From contig DASXZJ010000043.1 in the NCBI GenBank assembly GCA_036502025.1, positions 1 to 37,857 of the forward strand: a stretch of 37,857 bases of DNA. The letters are read 5' to 3'. Origin of the DNA: Bog-473 sp036502025 (GTDB lineage: Bacteria; Actinomycetota; Acidimicrobiia; Acidimicrobiales; RAAP-2). The position numbers and the translations under genes were made by a program. Shown piece by piece: positions 1-7,608 of this stretch. The notes below the pieces were generated by a model. It made no database searches and was not told the origin of the DNA. It saw only the letters and a program-made list of their open reading frames with translations. How positions within the stretch are numbered: the first letter of the stretch is position 1; every line of letters starts with the position of its first letter.

Positions 1-750
1 GGCACCGACTGCGGCCACCCGGCCATCGGGGCCACCGACACCGCCGAGGTCGCCACGGCGACCGACCAGTACACCAGCCGCCACAACCCGTTCGTCTGGT
101 TCCACTCCATCATCGACGACCCCGCGGAGTGCGACGCCAACGTGGTGCCGCTGGGCACCCTGGCCGCCAACGGCACGCCGTCCCCGGCCGGGCATCTGGC
201 CAAGGATCTGAAGAGCGAGAAGACCACACCCAGATTCGCCTTCATCACGCCCAACCTCTGCAGCGACGGGCACGACGGGACGTGCGCGGGGCCCAACAGC
301 ACCGGCGGCCATGCCGGCGGGCTGACGGGAGCCGACCAGTTCCTCCGCGCCTGGATGCCGTTGATCCTGAACTCCCCCGCTTACAAGCACGGCGACACCC
401 TGGTCGTCATCACCTTCGACGAGGCCGACGTGGACCAATCCGACCCCACCTACGCCGCGTCGTGCTGCAACGAGCTCCCCGGCCCCAACACCCACGCACC
501 CGGGAATGCCGGGCTGGCGGCCGACACGGCTCCCGGTGGCGGGCAGATCGGCGCCCTCCTACTCAATCCCAAGTACGTCGCCGCGGGGACCACCGACACG
601 ACCGGCACCTACAACCACTACTCCGCTTTGCGCAGTTACGAGGATCTGCTCGGCCTGACCACCGGTGGTGCCGATGGGAAGGGGCATCTGGGTTACGCGG
701 CCACCACGGGCATGGCGCCGTTCGGCCAGGACGTGTTCAAGAGGAACTGA
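1..750 (+). CDS. Phosphoesterase family protein (acid phosphatase / phospholipase C-like), 5' truncated
   Basis: Frame 1 is open from the first base of the window and ends at TGA 748-750, giving the last 249 residues of a larger protein. Visible family features are a WFHSI segment near residue 36, a conserved Cys-Asp-Ala-Asn soon after it, and a VVITFDEAD block in the middle, all typical of the PF04185 phosphoesterases (AcpA-type acid phosphatases and phospholipase C relatives). In that block the Asp/Glu residues bind metal. The family is normally secreted; the signal peptide and N-terminal metal site lie outside the window. The C-terminal YNHYSALRSYEDLLGL is the usual final family block. It probably releases phosphate from phosphoesters outside the cytoplasm; the substrate cannot be deduced. 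The next gene is convergent. Confidence 0.85.
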   Translation, partial: GTDCGHPAIGATDTAEVATATDQYTSRHNPFVWFHSIIDDPAECDANVVPLGTLAANGTPSPAGHLAKDLKSEKTTPRFAFITPNLCSDGHDGTCAGPNSTGGHAGGLTGADQFLRAWMPLILNSPAYKHGDTLVVITFDEADVDQSDPTYAASCCNELPGPNTHAPGNAGLAADTAPGGGQIGALLLNPKYVAAGTTDTTGTYNHYSALRSYEDLLGLTTGGADGKGHLGYAATTGMAPFGQDVFKRN

Positions 751-761
751 GGTGGTGAGGC

Positions 762-791
762 GGCCGGCGGCCAGCATCCCGGTCGCCGGCC
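762..791. terminator. Candidate bidirectional terminator hairpin
   Basis: GGCCGGCG at 762-769 and CGCCGGCC at 784-791 form perfect 8-bp arms around a 14-nt loop, between two convergent stop codons (750 and 818). There is no T-tract, as is common in high-GC actinobacteria. Confidence 0.4.
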
Positions 792-817
792 CACGACGGA
801 ACCTCAGCTACACGCGC

Positions 818-1336
818 TCAGTCCAACCGGCGTAACGACGCCGCGAAGCGCTTGGCGTTGGCCACGTACTCGGCCGCCGAGAGCGCGATGATGGCCTGGT
901 CCGACTTGCCCTCCCGGATCACCGCGGGCACGCCGAGGGCCAGCGCGCCGGCCGGGACGATCATCTTGTTGGGGACGACGGCGTTGGCCCCCACCGTGGC
1001 CCCGCTGCGCACGACCGCGTGGTGCAGCACGACCGAGCCCGAGCCGACCAGGGAGTCGTCTTCGAGGATGCAGCCTTCCAGGTGGGCCAGGTGGCCGATC
1101 ACGCACCCGTTGCCGATGATGGTCGGGAACCCCGGTCCAGCGTGGATCACCGTGCCGTCCTGCACCGAGGTGCGGGCACCGACCGTGATCATCCCGTAGT
1201 CGCCCCGCAGCACCGCCCCGGGCCAGATGCTGGACTCGGCCCCGATGGAGACGTCGCCGATGACCACGGCGTCGGGATGGACGTAGGCCTCGGGGTCGAT
1301 GCGGGGTGCGACGCCGGCCAGCTCGTAAATCGCCAT
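818..1336 (-). CDS. Gamma-carbonic-anhydrase-like left-handed beta-helix protein
   Basis: A 172-residue protein made of hexapeptide repeats (left-handed beta-helix), the fold of gamma-class carbonic anhydrases and PaaY/YrdA relatives, which act as trimers with zinc or iron at subunit interfaces. Two of the usual three metal histidines are visible, in TVIHAGPG and VIGHLAHLEGC. At the place of the third (normally LHGC) the sequence reads LEGC, so a Glu replaces the His, with an extra His two residues earlier. Carbonic anhydrase activity is therefore uncertain. Start: the ATG at 1336 is preferred over an in-frame start at 1375, because a TAGCGT -10 hexamer lies 8 nt before it and residues before this Met look like random GC-rich sequence. 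It is a single gene, convergent with the phosphoesterase gene. Confidence 0.85.
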   Translation of the reverse strand: MAIYELAGVAPRIDPEAYVHPDAVVIGDVSIGAESSIWPGAVLRGDYGMITVGARTSVQDGTVIHAGPGFPTIIGNGCVIGHLAHLEGCILEDDSLVGSGSVVLHHAVVRSGATVGANAVVPNKMIVPAGALALGVPAVIREGKSDQAIIALSAAEYVANAKRFAASLRRLD

Positions 1337-1344
1337 AAACGGCG

Positions 1345-1350
1345 ACGCTA
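1345..1350 (-). promoter_or_regulatory. Leaderless-type -10 hexamer for the gamma-CA-like gene
   Basis: The minus strand reads TAGCGT, then 8 nt, then the ATG at 1336. This matches TANNNT and would place the transcript start at or next to the start codon. Confidence 0.5.
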
Positions 1351-1376
1351 ACCGCGCCGCCGCGGCGCGGCACAAC

Positions 1377-1601
1377 TCACGCGTGCCCGATGACCCACGT
1401 CACGCCCTGGTAGCCCCGGTAGCCGAGGTACACCACGGCGGCCACCAGAAAGGCCTTGAAGTACCAGGGCACGGGGCCGCGCTCCTGCTCGGCCAGGATC
1501 GTGCCGCAGGTGGGGCACTCACCCTCCTCGCCGAGGTCCTCGTCCTCGACCAGGTCGTCGCATTCCTCGCACCAGGCCACTACGCGCCCCGGCCAACGCA
1601 C
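1377..1601 (-). CDS. Small zinc-ribbon, single-pass membrane protein
   Basis: A 74-residue protein with CxxC pairs at about residues 11-14 and 29-32 separated by a very acidic stretch, which is a zinc-ribbon pattern. One hydrophobic segment follows (about residues 48-66, from YFKAFLVAAVVYLGY). The C-terminus is short, so the ribbon probably sits in the cytoplasm against the membrane. I do not recognise a named family. The start is GTG at 1601; a GTG at residue 8 would keep all four cysteines. It lies 31 bp after the der stop on the same strand and may be the last gene of the DUF512-der unit. Coding potential is supported by the motif arrangement; function is unknown. Confidence 0.65.
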   Translation of the reverse strand: MRWPGRVVAWCEECDDLVEDEDLGEEGECPTCGTILAEQERGPVPWYFKAFLVAAVVYLGYRGYQGVTWVIGHA

Positions 1602-1632
1602 ACGAATACGAGCAAGGCACGGCGCCCCACCA

Positions 1633-3048
1633 CTACTTGCCGCCTATGCGCACCCGCAGCTTCATCGGGGTGGCACCGAACTCGAACTTCTCGCGCAGTC
1701 CGCGCTCGATGTAGCGGAGGTAGGTCTGGGGCAGCCGCCCGTTGGTGAAGAGGGTGAAGGTCGGCGGGTCGATGGCCCCCTGCACGATGTAGCGGATCTT
1801 CGCCCGGGGGGCCGACTGGCGCAGCTGGAGCTCCTGGACGGCCCGGTTGAGGGAGCCGGTCGGGACCCGCTGGTGATAGGACTCCACCGAGTCGCGCAAC
1901 GCAGGCAGGATGCGGTGCACGCCCTTGCCCGAGAGGGCCGAGAGCTTGAGCACCGGGGCCGAGCCGAGGAAGGCCAGCCGATCCCCCACCCCCGCCAGCA
2001 CGTCGTCGCGGTCGTCGACTGCGACTTTGTCCCACTTGTTGAGCACCACGATGGCCGGGCAGCCCGAGACGCCGATGCGCTCGGCCAGGCGCTGGTCCTG
2101 GTGCGAGGCGCCGATGGTGGCGTCGATCACCAGCATGGCGATGTCGGCCCGCTCGAGCGCCCGCAGCGCCCGCAGGACAGCGTGGTGCTCGGTGCCGCGC
2201 TCGGTGCGGGCGGGGCGGCGAAGGCCGGCCGTATCGATGAAGCAGACGGGACCGTCGGGCGTCTCGACGACGGTGTCGATGGCGTCGCGGGTCGTGCCCG
2301 GCATGTCGTGCACGATGGAGCGCTCCTCGCCCAGGAGCTTGTTGAACAGCGTCGACTTGCCCACGTTGGGTCGCCCGATGATGGCCACCCGCGGCGTGCC
2401 CCCCGGTCCGGTGCGCGCCGCGGCCTCGGCGGCGGCCTCCTGCGCCGCGGTCGGCAGCGGCGGCGGCGGCAGCAGGTCGACCAGCGCGTCGAGGAGGTCA
2501 CCGGTCCCCCGGCCGTGCAGCGAACTGACCGGAAAGGGATCGCCGACCCCGAGCGACACGAACTCCCACGCGGCGGCCTCCCGATTGGTGTCATCGACCT
2601 TGTTGACCACCAGCCGCACCGGGGGACCCGCCCGGCGGATGAGCTTGGCCGCGGCCAAGTCCTCGTCGGTGACCCCGGTGGTGACATCGACCACCAGGAG
2701 AATCACGTCGGCCTCGGAAAGGGCGCGCTCGGCCTGGCCGCTCACCTTGGCACTGAGCGTGTCGCCCCCGGCCAACCAGCCCCCGGTGTCCATGATGGAG
2801 AACGGCACCCCGACCCACTCGGCGGTGAGCACCTTGCGGTCACGGGTCACCCCGGGCTCCTCCTCGACCACGGCCGCCCGCTCGCCCACGATCCGGTTCA
2901 CCAAGGACGACTTGCCCACGTTGGGTCGCCCGGCCACCACGACCATGGGCAGGCCGGTGCGCCCGGCCCGCGGCGACTCGGAGGGCGACTCGGATTCGGA
3001 CTCGGCGTCAACCTGTTCCCCCGTGATCGGGACCGTTAGGTCGGTCAT
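1633..3048 (-). CDS. der: Ribosome biogenesis GTPase Der (EngA)
   Basis: 471 residues with two tandem GTPase domains, the hallmark of Der. P-loops GRPNVGKS occur at about 40-47 and 225-232. Switch and G3 elements are DTGG and DTAG, G4 elements are NKVD and NKWD, and a KH-like domain fills roughly the last 85 residues. Der acts in late assembly of the 50S subunit and is essential in most bacteria. The N-terminus carries a Ser/Glu/Asp-rich extension of about 34 residues ahead of the first G domain, more than in E. coli. The ATG overlaps the stop of the upstream DUF512 gene by 4 bp (ATGA), so translation is probably coupled. Confidence 0.97.
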   Translation of the reverse strand: MTDLTVPITGEQVDAESESESPSESPRAGRTGLPMVVVAGRPNVGKSSLVNRIVGERAAVVEEEPGVTRDRKVLTAEWVGVPFSIMDTGGWLAGGDTLSAKVSGQAERALSEADVILLVVDVTTGVTDEDLAAAKLIRRAGPPVRLVVNKVDDTNREAAAWEFVSLGVGDPFPVSSLHGRGTGDLLDALVDLLPPPPLPTAAQEAAAEAAARTGPGGTPRVAIIGRPNVGKSTLFNKLLGEERSIVHDMPGTTRDAIDTVVETPDGPVCFIDTAGLRRPARTERGTEHHAVLRALRALERADIAMLVIDATIGASHQDQRLAERIGVSGCPAIVVLNKWDKVAVDDRDDVLAGVGDRLAFLGSAPVLKLSALSGKGVHRILPALRDSVESYHQRVPTGSLNRAVQELQLRQSAPRAKIRYIVQGAIDPPTFTLFTNGRLPQTYLRYIERGLREKFEFGATPMKLRVRIGGK

Positions 3049-4469
3049 GCCGCGCCCGCCGACCGGAAGGAGGTGCCGTCGAGCGCGGCGCGCAGCGAGG
3101 CCCCGTCGGTCGGGACGACCTCGACGGCGAGCGGCAGGTCGGCCAGGGTCAGGCCGTCGAGGAAGCGGCCCTCGTTGAGGCAGGCGTCGGGCAGGAGAAA
3201 GCGGGTGGCCGAGGGGCCGCCGGTCGGGCTCGCCGCCGGAAAGTCAAAGGCGGCCAGGGCCCGGGCCACGTCCTCACCGGTGAGCAGGCCGGCCACGCCG
3301 ATGTTGCCGCCGAAGAAGTCGTTGGGCACCCCGCGCACCGAGACGTCGTCCCGGGCGTGCCCGGCCACCAGCGGCCCGAGGATGCGGGCCCCGTAGGTGC
3401 CGGTCAGCACGATGACCGGACGGCGGTCGCCCCCGCCCTCGAGCACCGGGACCACGGGCAGGCGGGGCGCTCGATACCCCTCGGCCGGCGCCGCGTCGAC
3501 CGAGGCGAAGAAGCCGTGACGCACCCCGCCGGGGCCGCCGGCGGCGGGGCGGGCGAAGGCGTCCACGAAGGCCCGGGCCATGCCGATGCCGTTCTCGTGC
3601 TGGGGGAACTCGTCGTAGGCCCGCGCCGCCGGAAAGTCCCGCCCGGCCAGGAGGTAGTACTCGTCGGCCACGTAGGCCAGCCGCCGCCCGAGCACCCTCT
3701 TGTAGATGGTTTGCCACTCGGCCACCGTGTCGACGACGAACGCCGCCTCCGCCGTCGTGTGGGCGCGCATCTCGGCCTCATTGGAGAACCGGCTGAGGCC
3801 GAGGGGGACGACGCCGACCGTGGCCAGCTTGGGGTACTCATCGAGGATGCCGGCCAGCGTGTCCTCCAGCGCCGCCCCGTCGTTGACGCCGGGGCAGACC
3901 ACGACCTGGCCGTGGACCTCGATGCCGCCGTCGAGGAGCACCTGCAGCCAACGCAGGCTGGTGGCCCCCTTGGGGTTGCGCAGCATGTGGGCCCGGAGGT
4001 CGGGGTCGGTGCTGTGGATGGAGACGAAGAGGGGGCCGAGGCGCTCGGTGAGGATGCGCTCGGCATCGAGCTCGGTGAATCGGGTGAGGGTGGTGAAGTT
4101 CCCGTAGAGGAACGAGAGCCGGTAGTCGTCGTCCTTCAGGTAGAGCGACTTCCGCATGCCCTTGGGCAGCTGGTAGATGAAGCAGAAGGCGCAGTGGTTG
4201 TCGCAGGTGCGGATGCGGTCGAAGACGGCCGAGGAGACCTCGACCCCGAAGGGCTCGCCCGGCGACTTCTCGATCTTGACCAGGCGGGGCAGGGCCGAGG
4301 AGGCGCGCCTGACCATCACGCTGAGGTCGTCGGCGTCGCAGAGCTGCTGGAAATCGATGACGTCGCGCGGCTCCTGCCCGTTCAAGGAGAGGAGCTCGTC
4401 ACCCACGGCCAGGCCGGCCCGGGCTGCCGGCGACGCCTCGGTGACCGAAGTCACCGTGGGAGCGGACAT
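3045..4469 (-). CDS. DUF512 family protein: PDZ domain plus radical-SAM-like domain
   Basis: 474 residues. An N-terminal PDZ-like domain (about 5-65; GLAVGDELLSLNG is the characteristic part) is followed by a Cys-x3-Cys-x2-Cys cluster at C89, C93 and C96, the 4Fe-4S site of radical SAM enzymes, within a CFIYQLPKGMR block. The C-terminal DUF512 region follows. Proteins of this design are annotated as NifB/MoaA-related Fe-S oxidoreductases; the reaction is not known to me. In many Firmicutes the same gene sits next to der, and here the two overlap by 4 bp, so a role linked to ribosome assembly or GTPase function is a reasonable inference. The ATG at 4469 is preceded by a TAGCCT hexamer 6 nt upstream, which suggests a leaderless transcript. 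Confidence 0.9.
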   Translation of the reverse strand: MSAPTVTSVTEASPAARAGLAVGDELLSLNGQEPRDVIDFQQLCDADDLSVMVRRASSALPRLVKIEKSPGEPFGVEVSSAVFDRIRTCDNHCAFCFIYQLPKGMRKSLYLKDDDYRLSFLYGNFTTLTRFTELDAERILTERLGPLFVSIHSTDPDLRAHMLRNPKGATSLRWLQVLLDGGIEVHGQVVVCPGVNDGAALEDTLAGILDEYPKLATVGVVPLGLSRFSNEAEMRAHTTAEAAFVVDTVAEWQTIYKRVLGRRLAYVADEYYLLAGRDFPAARAYDEFPQHENGIGMARAFVDAFARPAAGGPGGVRHGFFASVDAAPAEGYRAPRLPVVPVLEGGGDRRPVIVLTGTYGARILGPLVAGHARDDVSVRGVPNDFFGGNIGVAGLLTGEDVARALAAFDFPAASPTGGPSATRFLLPDACLNEGRFLDGLTLADLPLAVEVVPTDGASLRAALDGTSFRSAGAA

Positions 4470-4475
4470 CGCCCC

Positions 4476-4481
4476 AGGCTA
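4476..4481 (-). promoter_or_regulatory. Leaderless-type -10 hexamer for the DUF512-der unit
   Basis: The minus strand reads TAGCCT, 6 nt, then the ATG at 4469. The 25-bp GC tandem repeat begins 17 bp further upstream, where a -35 element would otherwise lie. Confidence 0.5.
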
Positions 4482-4497
4482 CTGCCCTTCTCCCGGC

Positions 4498-4560
4498 GTC
4501 CCGGCCGGCGTCCCGGCCCGGGGTCCCGGCCGGCGTCCCGGCCCGGGCTCCCGGCCCGGG
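4498..4560. repeat. Perfect 25-bp tandem duplication of self-complementary GC sequence
   Basis: A 25-bp unit made of GTCCCGGCCGGC plus GTCCCGGCCCGGG is present twice without mismatch (4498-4522 and 4523-4547), followed by a 13-nt partial copy with one change (4548-4560). Each unit contains GGCCGG and CCCGGG self-complementary cores, so several alternative hairpins are possible. It fills most of the 106-bp gap between the SRPBCC stop and the DUF512 start and may act as a terminator for the SRPBCC gene. Confidence 0.85.
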
Positions 4561-4575
4561 CCCCGCCCACCCCCC

Positions 4576-5061
4576 TCAAGGGAACAGGGTCACGATCCCG
4601 TCCTGGCCCTTCTTGGTCATCTTGGACATGAGGCCATGGAGCAGTTTGGGAAAGCGCCTCAGCACCCCGCTCGGCTCGATACCGATCGTCACCGTCATCA
4701 CACTCCGCCCCGGCGCCTCAGGATCGGGCGCCATGGCCCAGTCCTCCACCATTGAGGTCAGCCCAGGCACGTTGGACCCCACCAGGGCGAAGGTCAGCCG
4801 CTCCCCCGGCACCCACTCCAAGAAGCGCTCCTGCACCCGGGTTGGGCCGACCCACACGGTGCGCACGGCCCCCACCCCGGCCGCCGGGCCGTCCACCCGC
4901 ACCCGGCGCATGCCGACGCACCAGTCCGACCACGAACCCAGGTCGGAGAGCCGGTCGAACAGCTGCGCCGGGGTGGCGTTGACCTTGACCACGTTGGTGA
5001 GGACCACGGGCGCCGTGGGCACCCAGGCCAGGTTCGGCGCGGTGAGGCGAAAGGTAGGCAC
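4576..5061 (-). CDS. SRPBCC (START/polyketide-cyclase-like) protein
   Basis: 161 residues with the helix-grip signature: a first strand ending in VKVNATPAQLFDRLSDLGSW, a central WVPGERLTF motif, and a long C-terminal helix (LPKLLHGLMSKMTKKG-like). SRPBCC proteins hold hydrophobic ligands in a deep cavity; the particular ligand or reaction is unknown here. The GTG at 5061 is the only start that keeps the first beta strand. It is divergent from ispH with only 38 bp between start codons, so the two promoters must lie in overlapping DNA. A GGGAG/CTCCC inverted repeat (5066-5084) lies in that gap. Confidence 0.8.
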   Translation of the reverse strand: MPTFRLTAPNLAWVPTAPVVLTNVVKVNATPAQLFDRLSDLGSWSDWCVGMRRVRVDGPAAGVGAVRTVWVGPTRVQERFLEWVPGERLTFALVGSNVPGLTSMVEDWAMAPDPEAPGRSVMTVTIGIEPSGVLRRFPKLLHGLMSKMTKKGQDGIVTLFP

Positions 5062-5086
5062 GAAAGGGAGTTTCGCAGACTCCCGG

Positions 5087-5092
5087 TAGCGT
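5087..5092 (+). promoter_or_regulatory. Leaderless-type -10 hexamer for ispH
   Basis: TAGCGT, 7 nt, then GTG at 5100. This spacing chooses the 5100 start over the in-frame GTG at 5091, which would overlap the hexamer. Confidence 0.5.
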
Positions 5093-5099
5093 GGGAGGG

Positions 5100-6152
5100 G
5101 TGTCCGACGTCGAGCGGGTCCTGCTGGCCGAGCCCCGGGGGTTCTGCGCCGGCGTGGAGAAGGCCATCAAGGCGCTGGCCTGGATGGTGCGGGTCTTCGA
5201 GCCGCCGGTCTACTGCTACCACGAGATCGTGCACAACCGTCACGTGGTGGATCGCTTCCGCGACCAGGGGGTCGTGTTCGTCGATGATGTCGGCGAGGTC
5301 CCTCCCGGTGCCCCCCTCATGCTCAGCGCCCACGGCTCGGCGCCCGACGTGGTCATCGCCGCCCGGGCCCAGGGCGGGGTGGTCGTCGACGCCGTCTGCC
5401 CCCTCGTCACCAAGGTGCACCACGAGCTGAAGGTGCGCAGTCGCAAGGGCTACACCGTGCTGTACGTCGGCCACGCCGGCCACGAGGAGGCCGTGGGCAC
5501 CATGGCGGTCGCGCCGGACTCCGTGCGTCTGGTCGAGCATGAGGAGGACCTCGACACCCTGAATGACCTCGGCGCGGAGGGGTCGCCGGTGGCCCTCCTG
5601 GCCCAGACCACCCTCAGCCACGACGAGTGGCGCGGCCTGATGGAGTCGGCCCGGCGCCGCTTCCCCGACCTCTGGATGCCCAACCGCAGCGACCTCTGCT
5701 TCGCCACCACCAACCGCCAGGCCGCCCTCAAGTCGATCGCCAGCGAGGCCGACGCCGTCGTCGTCATCGGCTCGGCCAACTCGTCGAACACGGTGGCCCT
5801 CCAGAAGGTGGCCCTGGCCTCGGGCTGCCCCCGGGTGCTCCGGATCAACGAGGCCGACGAGCTGCCCGACGACCTGTCGGGCACGGTCGGGGTCACGGCG
5901 GGGGCCTCCGCCCCCGAGGCGCTGGTCGAGGAGGTCATCGCCCGGCTGGCCCCGCGCGACGGGGTGACCGAGGTGACGGTGACCACCGAGGACGAGTACT
6001 TCCCGCCCCCGCCCGAGCTGCGCGAGCTGCTGCGGGCGGTGGGCGGCACGCTGGGCTTTCTGGCCGGGCGCCCCGAGGCCCAGCGGGCGGACCCGGCCGC
6101 CGAGGACCGGGCCGTCTCGGCCGCCGACGTCCTGGCCATGTTGGCCTCCTGA
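5100..6152 (+). CDS. ispH: 4-hydroxy-3-methylbut-2-enyl diphosphate reductase (IspH/LytB)
   Basis: 350 residues. IspH makes IPP and DMAPP from HMBPP in the last step of the MEP isoprenoid pathway, using a 4Fe-4S cluster. The three cluster cysteines are C16 in EPRGFCAGVE, C100 in DAVCPLVTKVH and C200 in RSDLCFATTNRQ. The HEIVHNRHVV, SAHGSAP and GSANSSNT substrate-binding blocks are all present, so the enzyme looks intact. A C-terminal tail of about 40 residues after the DEYFPPPPELRE block is longer than in E. coli. The start at 5100 is chosen from the -10 hexamer; GTG 5091 would add three residues. The HD-domain gene begins 25 bp downstream and is probably cotranscribed. Confidence 0.96.
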   Translation: MSDVERVLLAEPRGFCAGVEKAIKALAWMVRVFEPPVYCYHEIVHNRHVVDRFRDQGVVFVDDVGEVPPGAPLMLSAHGSAPDVVIAARAQGGVVVDAVCPLVTKVHHELKVRSRKGYTVLYVGHAGHEEAVGTMAVAPDSVRLVEHEEDLDTLNDLGAEGSPVALLAQTTLSHDEWRGLMESARRRFPDLWMPNRSDLCFATTNRQAALKSIASEADAVVVIGSANSSNTVALQKVALASGCPRVLRINEADELPDDLSGTVGVTAGASAPEALVEEVIARLAPRDGVTEVTVTTEDEYFPPPPELRELLRAVGGTLGFLAGRPEAQRADPAAEDRAVSAADVLAMLAS

Positions 6153-6177
6153 GCTGGTTCGGCGCGATGATGGGGCG

Positions 6178-6723
6178 GTGACGACCTTTACCCGCATGGA
6201 TGAGTCGACCGCGGCGCAGTGGCAGGAGATCGTGGTCGAGACGATGGAGCACCAGCCCCGGGTGGCCGACCGCGTGCTGGGCCTGCTGGCCTCCCTCGAG
6301 GAGATCACCGACGGCTTCGCCGTCGACCAGCTGGTGCACTCCCTCCAGACCGCCACCAGGGCCGAGGAGGCCGGGGCCTCGACCGAGGTCGTGGTGGCGT
6401 CCCTGTGCCACGACATCGGCAAGGCCGTCTCGGTCTTCAACCATCCCAGGATCGCGGCCGAGATCCTGCGCCCCTACGTGAGCGACGAGACCTTCCACAT
6501 GATCCTGGCCCACCAGGACTTCCAGGGGCGCCACTACTACGAGTACCTGGGGCAGGACCCCAACGCGCGGGACCAGCACGCCGGTGCGCCCTGGTACGCC
6601 CTGGCCGAGCAGTTCGCCGACGACTGGGACCAGACCAGCTTCGACCCCGACTACCCCACCAAGCCGCTCTCGCACTTCGAGCCCATGGTGCGCCAGGTCT
6701 TCGGCTCCCTGCACGCCTCTTGA
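6178..6723 (+). CDS. HD-domain protein with a PhnZ/TmpB/MIOX-like di-iron ligand set
   Basis: 181 residues. Candidate metal ligands appear in the order H54 (LVHSLQTA), H78-D79 (CHDIGK), H89 (NHPR), H112 (LAHQDF) and D151 (DDWD). This His, His-Asp, His, His, Asp pattern is that of the mixed-valence di-iron HD oxygenases (PhnZ, TmpB, myo-inositol oxygenase) rather than of plain HD phosphohydrolases. The HDxGK form, with Lys82, resembles myo-inositol oxygenase; PhnZ has His there. The substrate is unknown: an oxygenase or a phosphohydrolase are both possible. GTG 6178 is the only start that keeps the first helix. The stop overlaps the TTG of the glycosyltransferase gene (TTGA), so the two proteins are probably made together. 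Confidence 0.8.
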   Translation: MTTFTRMDESTAAQWQEIVVETMEHQPRVADRVLGLLASLEEITDGFAVDQLVHSLQTATRAEEAGASTEVVVASLCHDIGKAVSVFNHPRIAAEILRPYVSDETFHMILAHQDFQGRHYYEYLGQDPNARDQHAGAPWYALAEQFADDWDQTSFDPDYPTKPLSHFEPMVRQVFGSLHAS

Positions 6724-7553
6724 GCGAATCCCCCGCCGCGCCCACCTCGAGCGCGAGCATCAAGACCGATCCGCAGAAGGCGCGGCGGGTCATCGCCCGG
6801 TCGCGCCAGGCCTTCGACGCCCGCTATCCCGACCTCAAGCTCTGCCCCGCCGTCGGGCTCATCTGCGCCTACGAGGAGGAGGCCAACATCGGCGCCGTGC
6901 TCGCCGCCATGCCGGCCGAGGCCTGCGGGCTGGCTGTCACCACCCTGGTCGTGGTCGACGGCGGCCGCGACCGCACCGACCAGGTCTCGCTCGACTCGGG
7001 CGCCATCACCTTCGTCCTGACCGAGAACCTGGGCCACGGCTACGCCCTGCGGGTGGGCTACGCCCTCTGCGTGGAACTGGGCGCCCAGTTCGTGGTCACG
7101 CTCGATGCCGACGGCCAGAACGACCCAGCCGAGATCCCCGTCATGCTCCAGCCGCTGGTCGACGACGAGGCCGACTTCGTGGTGGCCTCCCGCCGGCTGG
7201 GCCGGGACACCACCACCGACCGCTTCCGCAAGCTGGGCGTGCGCTTCTTCTCCGCCGTCATGAGCACCATGGGCGGGACCAAGCTGACCGATACGTCAAA
7301 TGGGTATCGAGCCCTGCGGGTGGCGATGCTCGAGGACGTGGTGCACAAGCTGACCCAGTCCCAGTACCAGACGGCCGAGCTGCTGATCGTCTGCATGAAG
7401 CGGGGCTGGCGGGTCACCGAGCGCCCGACGCTGTGGCTGCCCCGGGCCTCGGGCACCACCAAGAAGGGCAAGAACTACCTCTTCGGCTTCCGCTACGGCC
7501 GGGTCGTGCTGGGCACCTGGTGGCGGGAGCGGCGGGAGACACCGCACCCCTGA
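6720..7553 (+). CDS. Family 2 glycosyltransferase (DPM1-like, soluble)
   Basis: 277 residues starting at TTG 6720, which overlaps the preceding stop (TTGA); no ATG or GTG occurs in frame before the nucleotide-binding block. GT-A features: LICAYEEEANIG (first strand and loop), a DGGRDRT segment where most relatives have DDGSxDxT, GHGYALRVGYA, and the metal-binding DADGQNDP at about 129-136. A SNGYRALR motif and a basic C-terminus follow. There is no transmembrane segment, unlike undecaprenyl-phosphate transferases with membrane anchors. The sugar donor and acceptor cannot be told from the sequence. Pairing with the HD protein by overlapping codons suggests a shared pathway. Confidence 0.85.
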   Translation: MSESPAAPTSSASIKTDPQKARRVIARSRQAFDARYPDLKLCPAVGLICAYEEEANIGAVLAAMPAEACGLAVTTLVVVDGGRDRTDQVSLDSGAITFVLTENLGHGYALRVGYALCVELGAQFVVTLDADGQNDPAEIPVMLQPLVDDEADFVVASRRLGRDTTTDRFRKLGVRFFSAVMSTMGGTKLTDTSNGYRALRVAMLEDVVHKLTQSQYQTAELLIVCMKRGWRVTERPTLWLPRASGTTKKGKNYLFGFRYGRVVLGTWWRERRETPHP

Positions 7554-7608
7554 GCTGGGACCGGGGCGCTCCATGACATCGGGGCGGGCCGGTGTCCCGT
7601 CGCGATGA

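Noticed and set aside
1456..3039. Long open frame antisense to der (527 codons)
   Set aside because: It is a GC-skew shadow: its sequence is low-complexity His/Gly/Arg-rich, and der on the other strand has every GTPase motif.
4794..6440. Long minus-strand frame over ispH
   Set aside because: It runs antisense to ispH, which keeps all three cluster cysteines, and has no start signal.
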